Part shown: positions 43,511 to 52,508 of the stretch, in pieces
How positions within the stretch are numbered: position 1 is the stretch's first letter
How the letters are laid out: each line of letters starts with the position of its first letter
DNA from: Pseudomonas sp. PB120
Lineage (GTDB): Bacteria > Pseudomonadota > Gammaproteobacteria > Pseudomonadales > Pseudomonadaceae
Assembly (NCBI RefSeq): GCF_009761815.1
Contig: NZ_RWIN01000122.1
Coordinates: forward strand, 1 to 64,000
Length of the DNA: 64,000 nt
Direction of reading: 5' to 3'
Position numbers and translations under genes: made by a program
The notes under the pieces: model-generated
The model's input: the letters and a program-made list of their open reading frames with translations, nothing else
The model's database searches: none
What the model was told of the DNA's origin: nothing

Positions 43511-44869
43511 ATGGATTTTAGAGATTTCGGAAATGCGCTGCTGGGCAAATATAAGGAAGTTAGCATTATATTTCCCGACCACAGTGATTATGAGGCGGCC
43601 AGGCAGCTTTATAATCGAATGCATAACCTCTATCCCTCAATGATTATAAGAACACTGAATCAGTCAGCGTTGAAAGAGCTTGTTCACTATGTGGCGATCA
43701 ATAATATTGAACTGGCCATTCGGGGGGGAGGGCACCATATCGCCGGGTTTGGCTCTACTCAAGGAGGAATACTGCTCGATTTCTCTATTTACAGGGATGT
43801 TGGCATTGATGAGGAAAATCGTATTGCGAGCGTTTCCCCTGGCGCTCGCTTGGGTGATGTAGATCAAGCACTCTGTCAGAAGGGGTACGTCATCCCTACC
43901 GGAACAGTCAGTGATACCGGTATCGCCGGTTTGACCTTGGGCGGCGGGATTGGCTGGCTTCTGGGAACGTATGGGTTTACGTGTGAGAACCTGGTGGGGG
44001 CCGACGTTTTACTGGCTTCGGGTGAAATTGTCAGGGCTGAAGATCCAGGCCATGAAGACCTGTTGTGGGCGCTACGAGGTGGGGGCGGGAACTTTGGCAT
44101 TGTGCTCGAATTCAGGTATGCATTATCGAAACTACCCCGTGTCTATTGCGGAACAATAGAGGTATTGGGTAAGGACATTGAAGGTGTACTGAACAGCCTG
44201 ATTGTCTATCTGGGCAAGCATTGCCCGTCCAATCTGGTGGTCGCGCCTGTGCTCCAGAACCTGGGCCATGATCGAGGCTGCTGCCTTTCCATCGACTTTT
44301 GTCTCAGTGGCTCAGAAGACCACATGGAAATCATCAGGCTCGAAGAATATTTGGGTTTACCGCAGAAGCACCTATTTCTAACGAGTGATTTTGTGTCATG
44401 GCAGTCGTGGTCCGACGAGCGTTTCGCGCAACCCATGAGAGGGTACTGGAAGTCTGTTTGTCCAGACGCGTTCGGAGAGGAAATCTGGTCGTCCCTGTTG
44501 AAGTGGATCGAAAGAGTGCCTGGTTCCAATTGCAGCATCACCATTGAACATCTCAATCCCTCCCGCCGGCTTGAGACGCGTGTGGATTCAGCGCTCCCGA
44601 TCGCAGAAAAAAATTACGGAATTTTGTTTTCAGCTCGCTGGCTAACCCCAAGTGATGACCTGGAATACATGAACTGGGTAAGAGGCGCTGTTGAATCCAT
44701 AACGAGTAGTCAACGCTGTTCCTCCTACTCGAACTACACGTTTGAGGGGGAAAATGACGACCAGGCTGCGCGCGTCATCGAAGGAGGCAGGTTGGTCCAG
44801 ACAAAGCAAAAATATGACCCGTCCAATGTATTAAGACGTAATCATAATATTCATCGCGACACGTTATGA
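43511..44869 (+). CDS. Berberine-bridge-enzyme-like FAD oxidoreductase
   Basis: A 452-residue flavoenzyme of the berberine-bridge/6-hydroxynicotine oxidase group. The FAD-binding PCMH domain has RGGGHHIAGFGS, where H75 is the expected covalent FAD ligand. The second FAD loop reads GTVSDTGIAGLTLGGGIG and lacks the Cys of bicovalent members, so one covalent bond is predicted. The C-terminal BBE signature is YDPSNVLRRNHN. The substrate is unknown. Base composition is lower in GC than the neighbours and uses rare ATA/TTA/AGA codons, suggesting transfer. It lies 77 bases before the asparagine synthetase gene. A GTG six codons upstream is another possible start. Confidence 0.9.
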   Translation: MDFRDFGNALLGKYKEVSIIFPDHSDYEAARQLYNRMHNLYPSMIIRTLNQSALKELVHYVAINNIELAIRGGGHHIAGFGSTQGGILLDFSIYRDVGIDEENRIASVSPGARLGDVDQALCQKGYVIPTGTVSDTGIAGLTLGGGIGWLLGTYGFTCENLVGADVLLASGEIVRAEDPGHEDLLWALRGGGGNFGIVLEFRYALSKLPRVYCGTIEVLGKDIEGVLNSLIVYLGKHCPSNLVVAPVLQNLGHDRGCCLSIDFCLSGSEDHMEIIRLEEYLGLPQKHLFLTSDFVSWQSWSDERFAQPMRGYWKSVCPDAFGEEIWSSLLKWIERVPGSNCSITIEHLNPSRRLETRVDSALPIAEKNYGILFSARWLTPSDDLEYMNWVRGAVESITSSQRCSSYSNYTFEGENDDQAARVIEGGRLVQTKQKYDPSNVLRRNHNIHRDTL

Positions 44870-44945
44870 GTGCAAGTATTGGGTACTCAATAACCTGATT
44901 CATTGATTGTGAAAAATCCAAAAGCTCAATAACAGGAACGCATTC

Positions 44946-46640
44946 ATGTGTGGAATATTCGCTGCGTACTCCCCTGCCGGTGACATACAGGTTGAGTCTG
45001 TCACCCGCGCACTCGCAGAGTTGAATCATAGAGGTCCGGATTTTAATGACTACTATGTTTCGGCCGATAGAAAAGTTGCCTTGGGGCACACATTGTTGGC
45101 AATAGCCGATGCGGCTGAGTTTAGTGGGCAGCCTATTCAGTTTGAACATTTGCAGATGACATACAACGGAGAGATATACAACGTTTCAGACGTCAGAAAA
45201 GATCTAATCTCCAGAGGTGCGACTGTAACAACGGTATCCGACAGCGAATTGCTGATCAAGGCCATCTATTATTTTGGCCTGGAGTACTTGAAGAAAATAA
45301 CCGGTTGCTACGCGTTCGTTGTTTTCGATAGTCGACAAGGCGAACTTTATTTCGGGCGAGACCCTTACGGCGAAAAGCAACTGGTCTGGACTCAAACGGA
45401 TAGCGGGGCTGTAGTGATTAGCTCGGAATCCAAAGCGTTGAAGCACGTCCCTGGTGTTCAGCTCAGAACCAACATAAAACGGGTCTGGCAAGACTTTATC
45501 TTCGGCTTCTATTCGCCCCGTGATGAGACTTATTTTGAAAGTATTCATAATGCAGAGCCTGGCGTTATTTTTTCTGTAGATGCCATGGGGAAAGTCTCCG
45601 AGCATATGAAGATCGATTCTTCTGTTCTGCTTCCCTATTCAGATGAGGCATTGCTCGGCGCATTGTCATGTGCTGTGAAAAATCAGATCCCGGAAAGATA
45701 CCCGTCTGCCGTCATTTTGTCGGGCGGCTTGGACAGCAGCATCATCACGTCTTTGTTGGATGAGCAATGCACCCATATCCAGGCATTCACGGCGTACCAC
45801 GAGGGGACGGTTAGCGCCGATTTCTCCAGTGCCGAAAAATTGGTGAGCACCCTCAGCAATACGACATTGCAGCCGGTCTGTGTCACGCCTGATGAAGGCG
45901 CTGATTTGTTCTCTAAAGTTACTTATTCATTGGAAGAGCCACTTTTAGATCAAGTTTACATTTCTCAATACCTGCTCTACAGATCTGTGTCGCAGCAGGG
46001 ACTGCGTGTTGCAATGAACGGGCAGGGAGCAGACGAATTCTGGTGTGGTTACAACCAGCACTATGATTTTCCTACCCAGAGCCAGGCCATATTGAACCAT
46101 CGGTGGCACGGCTACTATTTCCAAAAAGCGATCGACTCGGGGCTGGGTTTAATGCTCACCGAACGTGAGATCAAAACCCTGATTGAAGAGCATCTGCCTG
46201 ATGCACGGGGGAAAGAGCCGTTAGAGGTCCTTACAGATTTCTCAATAAAAAACCATCTTAGGGCGATGCTTTGCCACGAGGATCGACTGTCGATGGCCTC
46301 GTCGGTTGAGGTCAGGCTGCCTTTTCTGGACAGGCATGTCACCAGCCTGGCCTTGCATTTGGCTGCAAAGGCCAAAGTTGTCGATGGGGTGGAGAAGATG
46401 CCTTTGCGCAGAGCATTTGCCGATAGGCTTCCTCCGGAAATATCACAGCGACGAAAACTGGCGTTTCCAGATGCACCCGCAAAAAATTACAGCGAAATAT
46501 TGGCATCAAATATCAATGCCAATTTTTTTGATGGCCTTTTTTCCCACGAAGATTTCAAACGATTCGAAGTGGATGGGAAAAGTCCGTGGGCCATGTTTGG
46601 TGTGAATGCGTTCGATAATGTGTTGTGTAGAAGAAGCTAA
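44946..46640 (+). CDS. Asparagine synthetase, glutamine-hydrolysing (AsnB family)
   Basis: A 564-residue two-domain protein. The glutaminase domain begins MCGIFAAYSP with catalytic Cys2, followed by NHRGPD and MTYNGEIYN. The ATP-binding synthetase domain contains the PP-loop SGGLDSS at residues 259-265 and later NGQGADEFWCGY and the VEVRLPFLDRHV motif. It can transfer glutamine nitrogen to a carboxylate, either aspartate or a secondary-metabolite acid. Intact Cys2 argues against a lasso-peptide cyclase. Low GC, like the adjacent oxidase gene. Its pairing with that oxidase suggests a small biosynthetic unit. AACAGGAA precedes the ATG. Confidence 0.92.
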   Translation: MCGIFAAYSPAGDIQVESVTRALAELNHRGPDFNDYYVSADRKVALGHTLLAIADAAEFSGQPIQFEHLQMTYNGEIYNVSDVRKDLISRGATVTTVSDSELLIKAIYYFGLEYLKKITGCYAFVVFDSRQGELYFGRDPYGEKQLVWTQTDSGAVVISSESKALKHVPGVQLRTNIKRVWQDFIFGFYSPRDETYFESIHNAEPGVIFSVDAMGKVSEHMKIDSSVLLPYSDEALLGALSCAVKNQIPERYPSAVILSGGLDSSIITSLLDEQCTHIQAFTAYHEGTVSADFSSAEKLVSTLSNTTLQPVCVTPDEGADLFSKVTYSLEEPLLDQVYISQYLLYRSVSQQGLRVAMNGQGADEFWCGYNQHYDFPTQSQAILNHRWHGYYFQKAIDSGLGLMLTEREIKTLIEEHLPDARGKEPLEVLTDFSIKNHLRAMLCHEDRLSMASSVEVRLPFLDRHVTSLALHLAAKAKVVDGVEKMPLRRAFADRLPPEISQRRKLAFPDAPAKNYSEILASNINANFFDGLFSHEDFKRFEVDGKSPWAMFGVNAFDNVLCRRS

Positions 46641-47241
46641 AACTCTGCCTATACCAGCACTATTTTTGACGAGGGGGTGTTTTTATCCACAACAGCCTGT
46701 GAGTAATGTGTGGGTAACAGACCGTTCCCTTGTCAAAAAATGGCGAAAATCTACGCGCAGTGTCATCCACACCCCAATTTTGGCTCCAACTACAAATTCT
46801 TCTCACCGTTTTAGGGGATAACTTTGCAGTCGACTCAACAGTTGCCCCCAATCTCTGTTGGTGCTTCTGTGGATAAGATGTTCGCTGTCCGCTACAGGCC
46901 ATATAAAACGGGGCTTTCAGTGGCTTGATTAAAAAACGTTCAATTATCCTGATTTGACCCTGGCTACCTACGTAACCCTCTGATTTTAAGCGGCCTCCAG
47001 CGTTTTTCCACAGTAACGTGGAAGTTGCCCCCAAAGTCTGTTGGCGCTTCTGTGGATAAGGTGTTTGCCATCCTCTTCAGCCCATACAAACCGTGCCTTA
47101 CAGGCTTCTGGTTAAAAAACAACCAGCCGCTGTTTAAAACACACTATTTGGATAAGTCACGGATTTTCTTTGGTTTCTGTGGAAAAAGTTATTCGTGAAC
47201 ACACACTTGTCCCCAATACCTGTGGGTGGAGGTGTGGATAA
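46641..47241. repeat. Tandem degenerate ~183-bp repeats with paired DnaA-box-like sequences
   Basis: Four copies of one unit lie in this gene-free stretch. Each has a left TT-x-x-CC-x-CA box and a right TGTGG-x-TAA box with a constant 26-base offset: 46683/46709, 46842/46868, 47025/47051, 47207/47233. Spacing between units is 159, 183 and 182 bases. Right boxes at 46868, 47051 and 47233 are TGTGGATAA, equal to the DnaA-box consensus TTATCCACA on the other strand; 46683 is an exact TTATCCACA. Shared flanking bases (CAGGCC / TACAAACCG / TTAAAAAACA) continue for ~100 bases. A fifth copy is at 43091. I see no gene here. Confidence 0.85.
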
Positions 47242-47337
47242 CTTGTTCGCGGAAGGCTGGGAACCACGGGCGGCATAGTGCTGAACGGAATAGATCATAT
47301 TTCGTACAGTTCTAGTTGGAGGATCGCTCGCAAGCCC

Positions 47338-47439
47338 CTGTAGGAGCGAGCTTGCTCGCGATGGTCGTTAACGGTAACGCGCTAAATCAGGTTGCCAGCG
47401 GCGCTCTTGAGTTTTTCGCGAGCAAGCTCGCTCCTACAG
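47338..47439. repeat. REP pair before the gbcA 3' end
   Basis: Inverted units CTGTAGGAGCGAGCTTGCTC and GAGCAAGCTCGCTCCTACAG sit between the repeat array and gbcA. Confidence 0.92.
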
Positions 47440-47446
47440 TGGATTG

Positions 47447-48742
47447 TTAGCCCTGTACGGGAACACCTTTGAGGTAAGGCGCAGGCTCGGCACCGAGGTT
47501 GTTCAGCAGGCGCTCGCTGTACCAGTCGACAAAGTTCACCACACCAAACTCGTAGGTCTTGGAGTATGGCCCTGGCTCGTAAGCCGTGGAGTTGATTCCG
47601 CGCTGGTTTTCTTCGGCCAGGCGACGGTCCTGGTTGTTGGTTTCATCCCAGACTTTGCGCATGCGTTCCACGTCGTAATCCACGCCTTCAACCGCATCCT
47701 TGTGCACGATCCACTTGGTGGTGACCATGGTTTCCTGAGCACTGATCGGCCACACAGTGAAGACGATGATGTGATCGCCCATGCAGTGGTTCCACGAGTG
47801 CGGCAGGTGCAGGATGCGCATCGAGCCCAGGTCCGGGTTCTTGATGCGGCCCATGAGCTTGGCGCAACCCTGTTTGCCGTCCAGGGTCATCGACACGGTG
47901 CCCTTGAGCAGCGGCATGCGCACGATGCGGTTACGCAGGCCGAAGCTGGCGTGGGCGTAAGGAATCTTTTCGGCTTCCCAGGCAGCGGCGGACGCAGCCA
48001 CGTGGTCCTTGAAGGCCTGGTCGGCGCGCGGGTCGGTGACGTCGTCCCATTCCAGCAGGGTTTTCAACAGTTCCGGGTGCGACGCGTTGCAGTGATAGCA
48101 CTCGCGGTTGTTTTCCAGCACCAGTTTCCAGTTGGCTTTTTCGTACAGGTTGGTCTGGATCGCCACCTTGGTGTTTTCCATGTCGTACGGTTCCATGTAA
48201 TGGTTCAGCGTCGACAGGAAGTCATCAATGGCCGGCGGGTTTTCCGACAGGCTGATGAAGATGTAACCACCGGCGGTCTTCACGTTCACCGGTTTGAGGC
48301 CGTACTGCTTCATGTCGAAGTCGGCGCCCATTTCGGTGCCGGCGAACAACAGGCGACCGTCCAGTTCGTACGTCCACTGGTGGTAATGGCAAACCAGTTT
48401 GGCGACCTTGCCTTTTTCACTGGTGCACAGTCGCGAACCCCGGTGACGGCAGACGTTGTGGAAGGCGTGAACCACACCCTCGGCGCCGCGAATCACGATG
48501 ATCGGGTTCTTGCCGATTTGCAGGGTCAGGTAGTTGCCCTTGCTCGGGATCTCGCAGGTCATGCCGGCGATCAACCACTCTTTCTGGAAAATTTCCTGCA
48601 TGTCGATATCAAACAGCCGCTCGTCAGAGTAGAACGGCTGCGGCAGCGAGAAAGTACGCTCGCGTTCTTGCAGCATCTGCGCGGTGGCCTTGCGTGCGGG
48701 TTCCAGTGGATCGCCCAGGCTCAGGGTAGTGGTGACGTCCAT
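47447..48742 (-). CDS. gbcA: Glycine betaine monooxygenase, Rieske subunit GbcA
   Basis: A 431-residue aromatic-ring-hydroxylase-type oxygenase that removes one methyl group from glycine betaine to give dimethylglycine and formaldehyde. The Rieske 2Fe-2S ligands are C98-x-H100 (CRHRG) and C118-x2-H121 (CHYHQW). The catalytic domain includes the mononuclear-iron region NNRECYHCNASHPELLK. GbcB, its reductase, is encoded divergently. Two adjacent ATG codons could start it (48745 or 48742); I chose the second because GAGGATTAA lies at better distance and homologues begin MDVT. GbdR activates the locus in P. aeruginosa. Confidence 0.96.
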   Translation of the reverse strand: MDVTTTLSLGDPLEPARKATAQMLQERERTFSLPQPFYSDERLFDIDMQEIFQKEWLIAGMTCEIPSKGNYLTLQIGKNPIIVIRGAEGVVHAFHNVCRHRGSRLCTSEKGKVAKLVCHYHQWTYELDGRLLFAGTEMGADFDMKQYGLKPVNVKTAGGYIFISLSENPPAIDDFLSTLNHYMEPYDMENTKVAIQTNLYEKANWKLVLENNRECYHCNASHPELLKTLLEWDDVTDPRADQAFKDHVAASAAAWEAEKIPYAHASFGLRNRIVRMPLLKGTVSMTLDGKQGCAKLMGRIKNPDLGSMRILHLPHSWNHCMGDHIIVFTVWPISAQETMVTTKWIVHKDAVEGVDYDVERMRKVWDETNNQDRRLAEENQRGINSTAYEPGPYSKTYEFGVVNFVDWYSERLLNNLGAEPAPYLKGVPVQG

Positions 48743-49023
48743 CATTTAATCCTCAAGGCCATTCTGTGTGGCCGGCGAAAGTGACTAATCAGGTTTGTAC
48801 GCAAGGTGTAAAGGTTGTGTCTTGGTATGGGGCGAGTGTGGGGCCGGCGTTGCCCGGAACCTTATCCATGGGCGACATGGCCCAATCTGTTCCCGACGCG
48901 CAACCCCCGGTAGTTGTGGGCTGGTCGCGATAAGTATGTGAATGTCGCAGATAGGTAAATGGCGGGTTCGCGCTATACGCAGAATCGCCAACATAAGGCC
49001 GACCATCGGCGGTGGAGAACAGC
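48743..49023. promoter_or_regulatory. gbcA-gbcB divergent promoter region
   Basis: This 281-base region between divergent gbcA and gbcB is the expected GbdR target. I see no complete palindrome to name as the site. No gene is supported within it. Confidence 0.55.
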
Positions 49024-50124
49024 ATGTCCAACAGCTTCCTGAATCCGGTAACCACCCAGACCTGGGCCAATGGCCGGCACATCGTCCGTTGCGTCAAAGT
49101 CATCCAGGAAACCTGGGACGTACGCACCTTCTGTTTCATGGCCGACCAGCCGATCCTGTTCTTCTTCAAACCGGGGCAATTCGTCACCCTGGAACTGGAA
49201 ATCGAAGGCGTGCCGATCATGCGCTCCTACACGATTTCCAGTTCGCCATCGGTACCCTACAGCTTTTCGGTGACCATCAAGCGTGTACCGGGCGGCAAGG
49301 TGTCCAACTGGCTGCACGACACGCTGCATGAGGGCCAGGAATTGGCCGTGCACGGTCCGGTCGGCCTGTTCAACGCCATGGACTTTCCTGCGCCCAAGGT
49401 CCTGTACCTCAGTGGCGGTGTCGGTATAACGCCGTGCATGTCGATGGCGCGCTGGTTCTACGACACCAACGGCAATGTCGACATGGTGTTTATCCACAGC
49501 GCCCGTTCGCCGAAAGACATCATTTATCACCGCGAACTGGAACACATGGCGTCGCGGATCGATAACTTCAGCCTGCACCTGATTTGTGAGAAACACGGTC
49601 TGGGCGAGCCCTGGGCCGGTTATCGCGGCTACCTGAACCACAAGATGCTTGAGCTGATGACGCCGGACTTCATGGAGCGCGAAGTGTTCTGCTGCGGCCC
49701 GACGCCGTACATGAACGCGGTCAAGCGCATGCTCGAGGCCGCAGGCTTCGATATGAAGCGCTATCACGAGGAGTCCTTCGGCGCGACGCCGCCGGAAGCG
49801 CGTGCCGATGCGGTGGAACAGGCCGAAATCGCAGCAGACGCGCCGGAAGTCGATTTGGCGGACCTCCATCAAGTCGAATTTATTTCGTCCGGCAAGAGTA
49901 TTCGGGTGGCCCCGGGTGAAACCGTGCATGCGGCGGCGGCCAAGCTTGGCCTGCTGATTCCGAAGGCGTGCGGCATGGGCATCTGCGGCACGTGCAAGGT
50001 ATTGAAGCTGGGGGGCGAGGTCGAAATGGACCACAACGGCGGGATTACCGAGGAAGACGAAGCCGAGGGTTACATCCTGTCGTGCTGCAGCGTGCCGAAG
50101 GGCGACGTGCGTATCGAGTTTTAA
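49024..50124 (+). CDS. gbcB: Glycine betaine monooxygenase reductase GbcB
   Basis: A 366-residue ferredoxin-NADH reductase partner of GbcA. The FAD domain has RSYTISSSP; the NAD domain has YLSGGVGITPCMSM and FCCGPTPYM. The C-terminal plant-type 2Fe-2S domain has CGMGICGTCKV and CC near the end (ILSCCSVPKG). The linker before the ferredoxin domain is Ala/Glu-rich. I use the ATG at 49024 (MSNSFLNP) preceded by GGTGGAG; an in-frame GTG lies 4 codons upstream. It provides electrons to the Rieske center of GbcA. The neighbourhood supports the name. Confidence 0.95.
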   Translation: MSNSFLNPVTTQTWANGRHIVRCVKVIQETWDVRTFCFMADQPILFFFKPGQFVTLELEIEGVPIMRSYTISSSPSVPYSFSVTIKRVPGGKVSNWLHDTLHEGQELAVHGPVGLFNAMDFPAPKVLYLSGGVGITPCMSMARWFYDTNGNVDMVFIHSARSPKDIIYHRELEHMASRIDNFSLHLICEKHGLGEPWAGYRGYLNHKMLELMTPDFMEREVFCCGPTPYMNAVKRMLEAAGFDMKRYHEESFGATPPEARADAVEQAEIAADAPEVDLADLHQVEFISSGKSIRVAPGETVHAAAAKLGLLIPKACGMGICGTCKVLKLGGEVEMDHNGGITEEDEAEGYILSCCSVPKGDVRIEF

Positions 50125-50129
50125 TCGAC

Positions 50130-50233
50130 CCTGTAGGAGCGAGCTTGCTCGCGATGGATGCTAACGATAACGCTCACTGCCTGAATAAACGCGGCGTCAT
50201 CAAGTCCATCGCGAGCAAGCTCGCTCCTACAGG
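50130..50233. repeat. REP pair after gbcB
   Basis: Inverted units CCTGTAGGAGCGAGCTTGCT and AGCAAGCTCGCTCCTACAGG lie between the convergent genes gbcB and the SDR gene. Confidence 0.92.
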
Positions 50234-50242
50234 GGATGCGTG

Positions 50243-51067
50243 TCAATCGATGAACAGGTCAGGCATCAGCGTGTCGTTGCTGTCGGGGGCGAACCGATAG
50301 TGTTCGAATTCGGTGGTGCCGTTTTCTCGCAGAATCTCTTCATCCACTAGCAACCGCCCGGTAATGCTGCGCCCGCTGCTGTCCAGAATCACATGGGCGG
50401 CATCCGCCATGATCGCGGGCGTTCGCGCATGCTTGAACGACTCCCTTGAGCCCAACTGAAACTCGATGGCAGCCGTCGCGATCATCGTCTGCGGCCACAG
50501 CGAATTGACGCTGATACCGTAATGCTTGAATTCCTCGCTCATCCCCAGCGTCAGCATGCTCATGCCGTACTTGGTCACGGTGTAGGGGCTGTATTGCGCG
50601 AACCATTTCGTCGCCAGGTTCAGCGGTGGCGACAGGTTGAGAATGTGGCCACTGGATTGTTTCAGGTAGGGCAGGACGGCCTGACTGCACAGCAACACGG
50701 CGCGGGTGTTGATCTGGTGCATCAGGTCGAAACGCTTGAGTTCGAGGTGTTGAACGCCCGTCAGCTTGATCGCCCCGGCGTTGTTGACCAGCGCATCAAT
50801 GCCGCCGAATTGCTCATGGGCCTGGGCCAATGCCTCACGCACCGCGACGTCATCACGCACGTCCACCTGCAACGGCAACGCCTGGCCGCCGGCGGCCTCG
50901 ACTTCCCTGGCCACGCTGAAAATCGTGCCCGGCAACTTGGGGTGCGGCTCGGCACTTTTCGCCGCAATCACAATGTTGGCCCCGTCGTGTGCGGCCCGCA
51001 GCGCGATCTCCCGACCAATCCCCCGGCTGGCGCCGGTAATGAACAGGGTTTTGCCTTTCAATGACAT
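50243..51067 (-). CDS. Short-chain dehydrogenase/reductase
   Basis: A 274-residue SDR. The NAD(P) motif TGASRGIGREIAL is at the N-terminus, with NNAGAI, the active-site Ser region (HILNLSPPL) and YTVTKYGMS (Y-x3-K). It resembles HSDL2-type short-chain dehydrogenases. The substrate is unknown. The ATG at 51067 starts the canonical SDR domain (MSLKGKTLFITGAS). The longer frame begins in the REP pair at 51178. It stands alone between gbcB and ltaA, and is probably not part of the betaine pathway. Confidence 0.9.
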   Translation of the reverse strand: MSLKGKTLFITGASRGIGREIALRAAHDGANIVIAAKSAEPHPKLPGTIFSVAREVEAAGGQALPLQVDVRDDVAVREALAQAHEQFGGIDALVNNAGAIKLTGVQHLELKRFDLMHQINTRAVLLCSQAVLPYLKQSSGHILNLSPPLNLATKWFAQYSPYTVTKYGMSMLTLGMSEEFKHYGISVNSLWPQTMIATAAIEFQLGSRESFKHARTPAIMADAAHVILDSSGRSITGRLLVDEEILRENGTTEFEHYRFAPDSNDTLMPDLFID

Positions 51068-51177
51068 GCGTACGCTCCTGATTATTGTTATGTGAGCGGA
51101 TAGAAGCGGCTCGCCAGTCAATGTAGACCAGGACAGCGTGAGGGCTCGGCGCGGAAGGTATTTTGTGTAAGGGATTT

Positions 51178-51310
51178 TGTGGCGAGGGAGCTTGCTCCCG
51201 CTCGGCGGTGAAGCCGTCGTAAAACCTGCCAATGCGGTCTGCCTGACGGACCGCATTTTCAGTATTTGGGGCCGCTTCGCAGCCCAGCGGGAGCAAGCTC
51301 CCTCGCCACA
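51178..51310. repeat. REP pair between SDR gene and ltaA
   Basis: Inverted units TGTGGCGAGGGAGCTTGCTC flank a spacer with AATGCGGTCTGCCTGACGGA / its complement. Confidence 0.92.
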
Positions 51311-51334
51311 GGGAGCGGGTCCGTGCGTAGGAAA

Positions 51335-52375
51335 TTAGCGGGACATGACCTCGCGGATATCCGCCGCCAGTTCACGTACGCGTTCTTCCTCGGTGTCCCA
51401 CGAGCACATGAAGCGTGCGCCGCCGTTGCCGATGAAGGTGTAGAAGCGCCAGCCCTTGGCGGTCAGGGCCGCGATGGCCGGTTCCGACAGCTGCAGGAAC
51501 ACGCCGTTGGCCTGCACCGGGAACATCAGTTCCACGCCAGGAATGTCGCTTACCAGCTCCGCCAGCAATTGCGCGCAACGGTTGGCGTGTTGGGCGTATT
51601 TCAGCCACGCGTCGTTTTCCAGAATCCCGACCCACGGTGCTGACAGGAAACGCATCTTCGAGGCCAACTGCCCGGCCTGCTTGCAGCGGTAGTCGAAGTC
51701 TTCGGCCAGTTTGTGGTTGAAGAACAGGATCGCCTCACCCACCGCCATGCCGTTTTTGGTGCCGCCAAAGCACAACACATCGACGCCGGCCTTCCAGGTC
51801 AGGTCCGCGGGCGTACAGCCCAGGAATGCGCAGGCGTTGGAGAAGCGCGCGCCGTCCATGTGCAGGTTCAAGCCGAGTTCTTTGCAGGTGGCGCTGATGG
51901 CGCGGATTTCTTCCGGGGTGTAGACGCTGCCCACTTCAGTGGCCTGGGTCAGGGTCACGACGCGCGGTTTCGGGTAGTGGATGTCCTGGCGCTTGAGCGC
52001 GACTTCGCGGATCGATTCCGGGGTCAGCTTGCCGTTCTCGGTGCGCGCGAGCAGCAGCTTGGAGCCGTTGGAGAAGAATTCCGGCGCGCCACATTCGTCG
52101 GTTTCGACGTGGGCGGTTTCCGAGCAGATCACGCTGTGGTAACTCTGGCACAACGACGACAGGGCCAGCGAGTTGGCGGCGGTGCCGTTGAAGGCGAAGA
52201 ACACTTCGCAGTCGGTTTCGAACAGTTTGCGGAAATCATCGGACGCGCGAGCGGTCCATTCATCGTCGCCGTAAGCGCGCTGGTGGCCGTGGTTGGCCTG
52301 TTCCATCGCCGCCCAGGCTTCGGGGCAGATACCGGAATAGTTGTCGCTGGCGAATTGTTGGCTCTTATCGGTCAT
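51335..52375 (-). CDS. ltaA: Low-specificity L-threonine aldolase
   Basis: A 346-residue PLP-dependent aldolase that cleaves L-threonine and allo-threonine to glycine and acetaldehyde. The PLP lysine lies in VLCFGGTKNGMAVGEA. Other blocks are FASDNYSGICPEAWAAM, FNGTAANSLAL and NLHMDGARFSNACAFLG. The ATG at 52375 begins MTDKSQQFASDN; the longer frame has no support. Glycine is a product of the betaine route, and a homologue is found at the same place in P. aeruginosa, so threonine/glycine exchange may be linked. It is divergent from the TraX-family gene. Confidence 0.94.
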   Translation of the reverse strand: MTDKSQQFASDNYSGICPEAWAAMEQANHGHQRAYGDDEWTARASDDFRKLFETDCEVFFAFNGTAANSLALSSLCQSYHSVICSETAHVETDECGAPEFFSNGSKLLLARTENGKLTPESIREVALKRQDIHYPKPRVVTLTQATEVGSVYTPEEIRAISATCKELGLNLHMDGARFSNACAFLGCTPADLTWKAGVDVLCFGGTKNGMAVGEAILFFNHKLAEDFDYRCKQAGQLASKMRFLSAPWVGILENDAWLKYAQHANRCAQLLAELVSDIPGVELMFPVQANGVFLQLSEPAIAALTAKGWRFYTFIGNGGARFMCSWDTEEERVRELAADIREVMSR

Positions 52376-52508
52376 GGCCCTGCTTTCCGTGATCGGGACG
52401 CTTATGGTGAAGCGTCTCGTGGTCAATGATGGTGCGCACTTTACCGAAGATCATCCGGCGAGCACACGCGATGTGTCTGACAGAAAAATACAAAGACGAC
52501 GGGCAATT

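Noticed and set aside
43290..43643. 117-codon plus-strand frame before the oxidase gene, considered as a precursor peptide or leader protein
   Set aside because: It lacks a ribosome-binding site, overlaps the oxidase reading frame in another phase, and shows no leader/core pattern or signal peptide.
44946..46640. Asparagine synthetase homologue as a lasso-peptide cyclase
   Set aside because: Cys2 and the glutaminase residues are intact, and no precursor peptide, leader peptidase or lasso transporter is near.
46683..47241. DnaA-box array as a chromosomal origin (oriC)
   Set aside because: No dnaA, dnaN, rpmH or gidA genes are nearby, and the repeat also occurs upstream of an unrelated module; titration or hotspot functions fit better.
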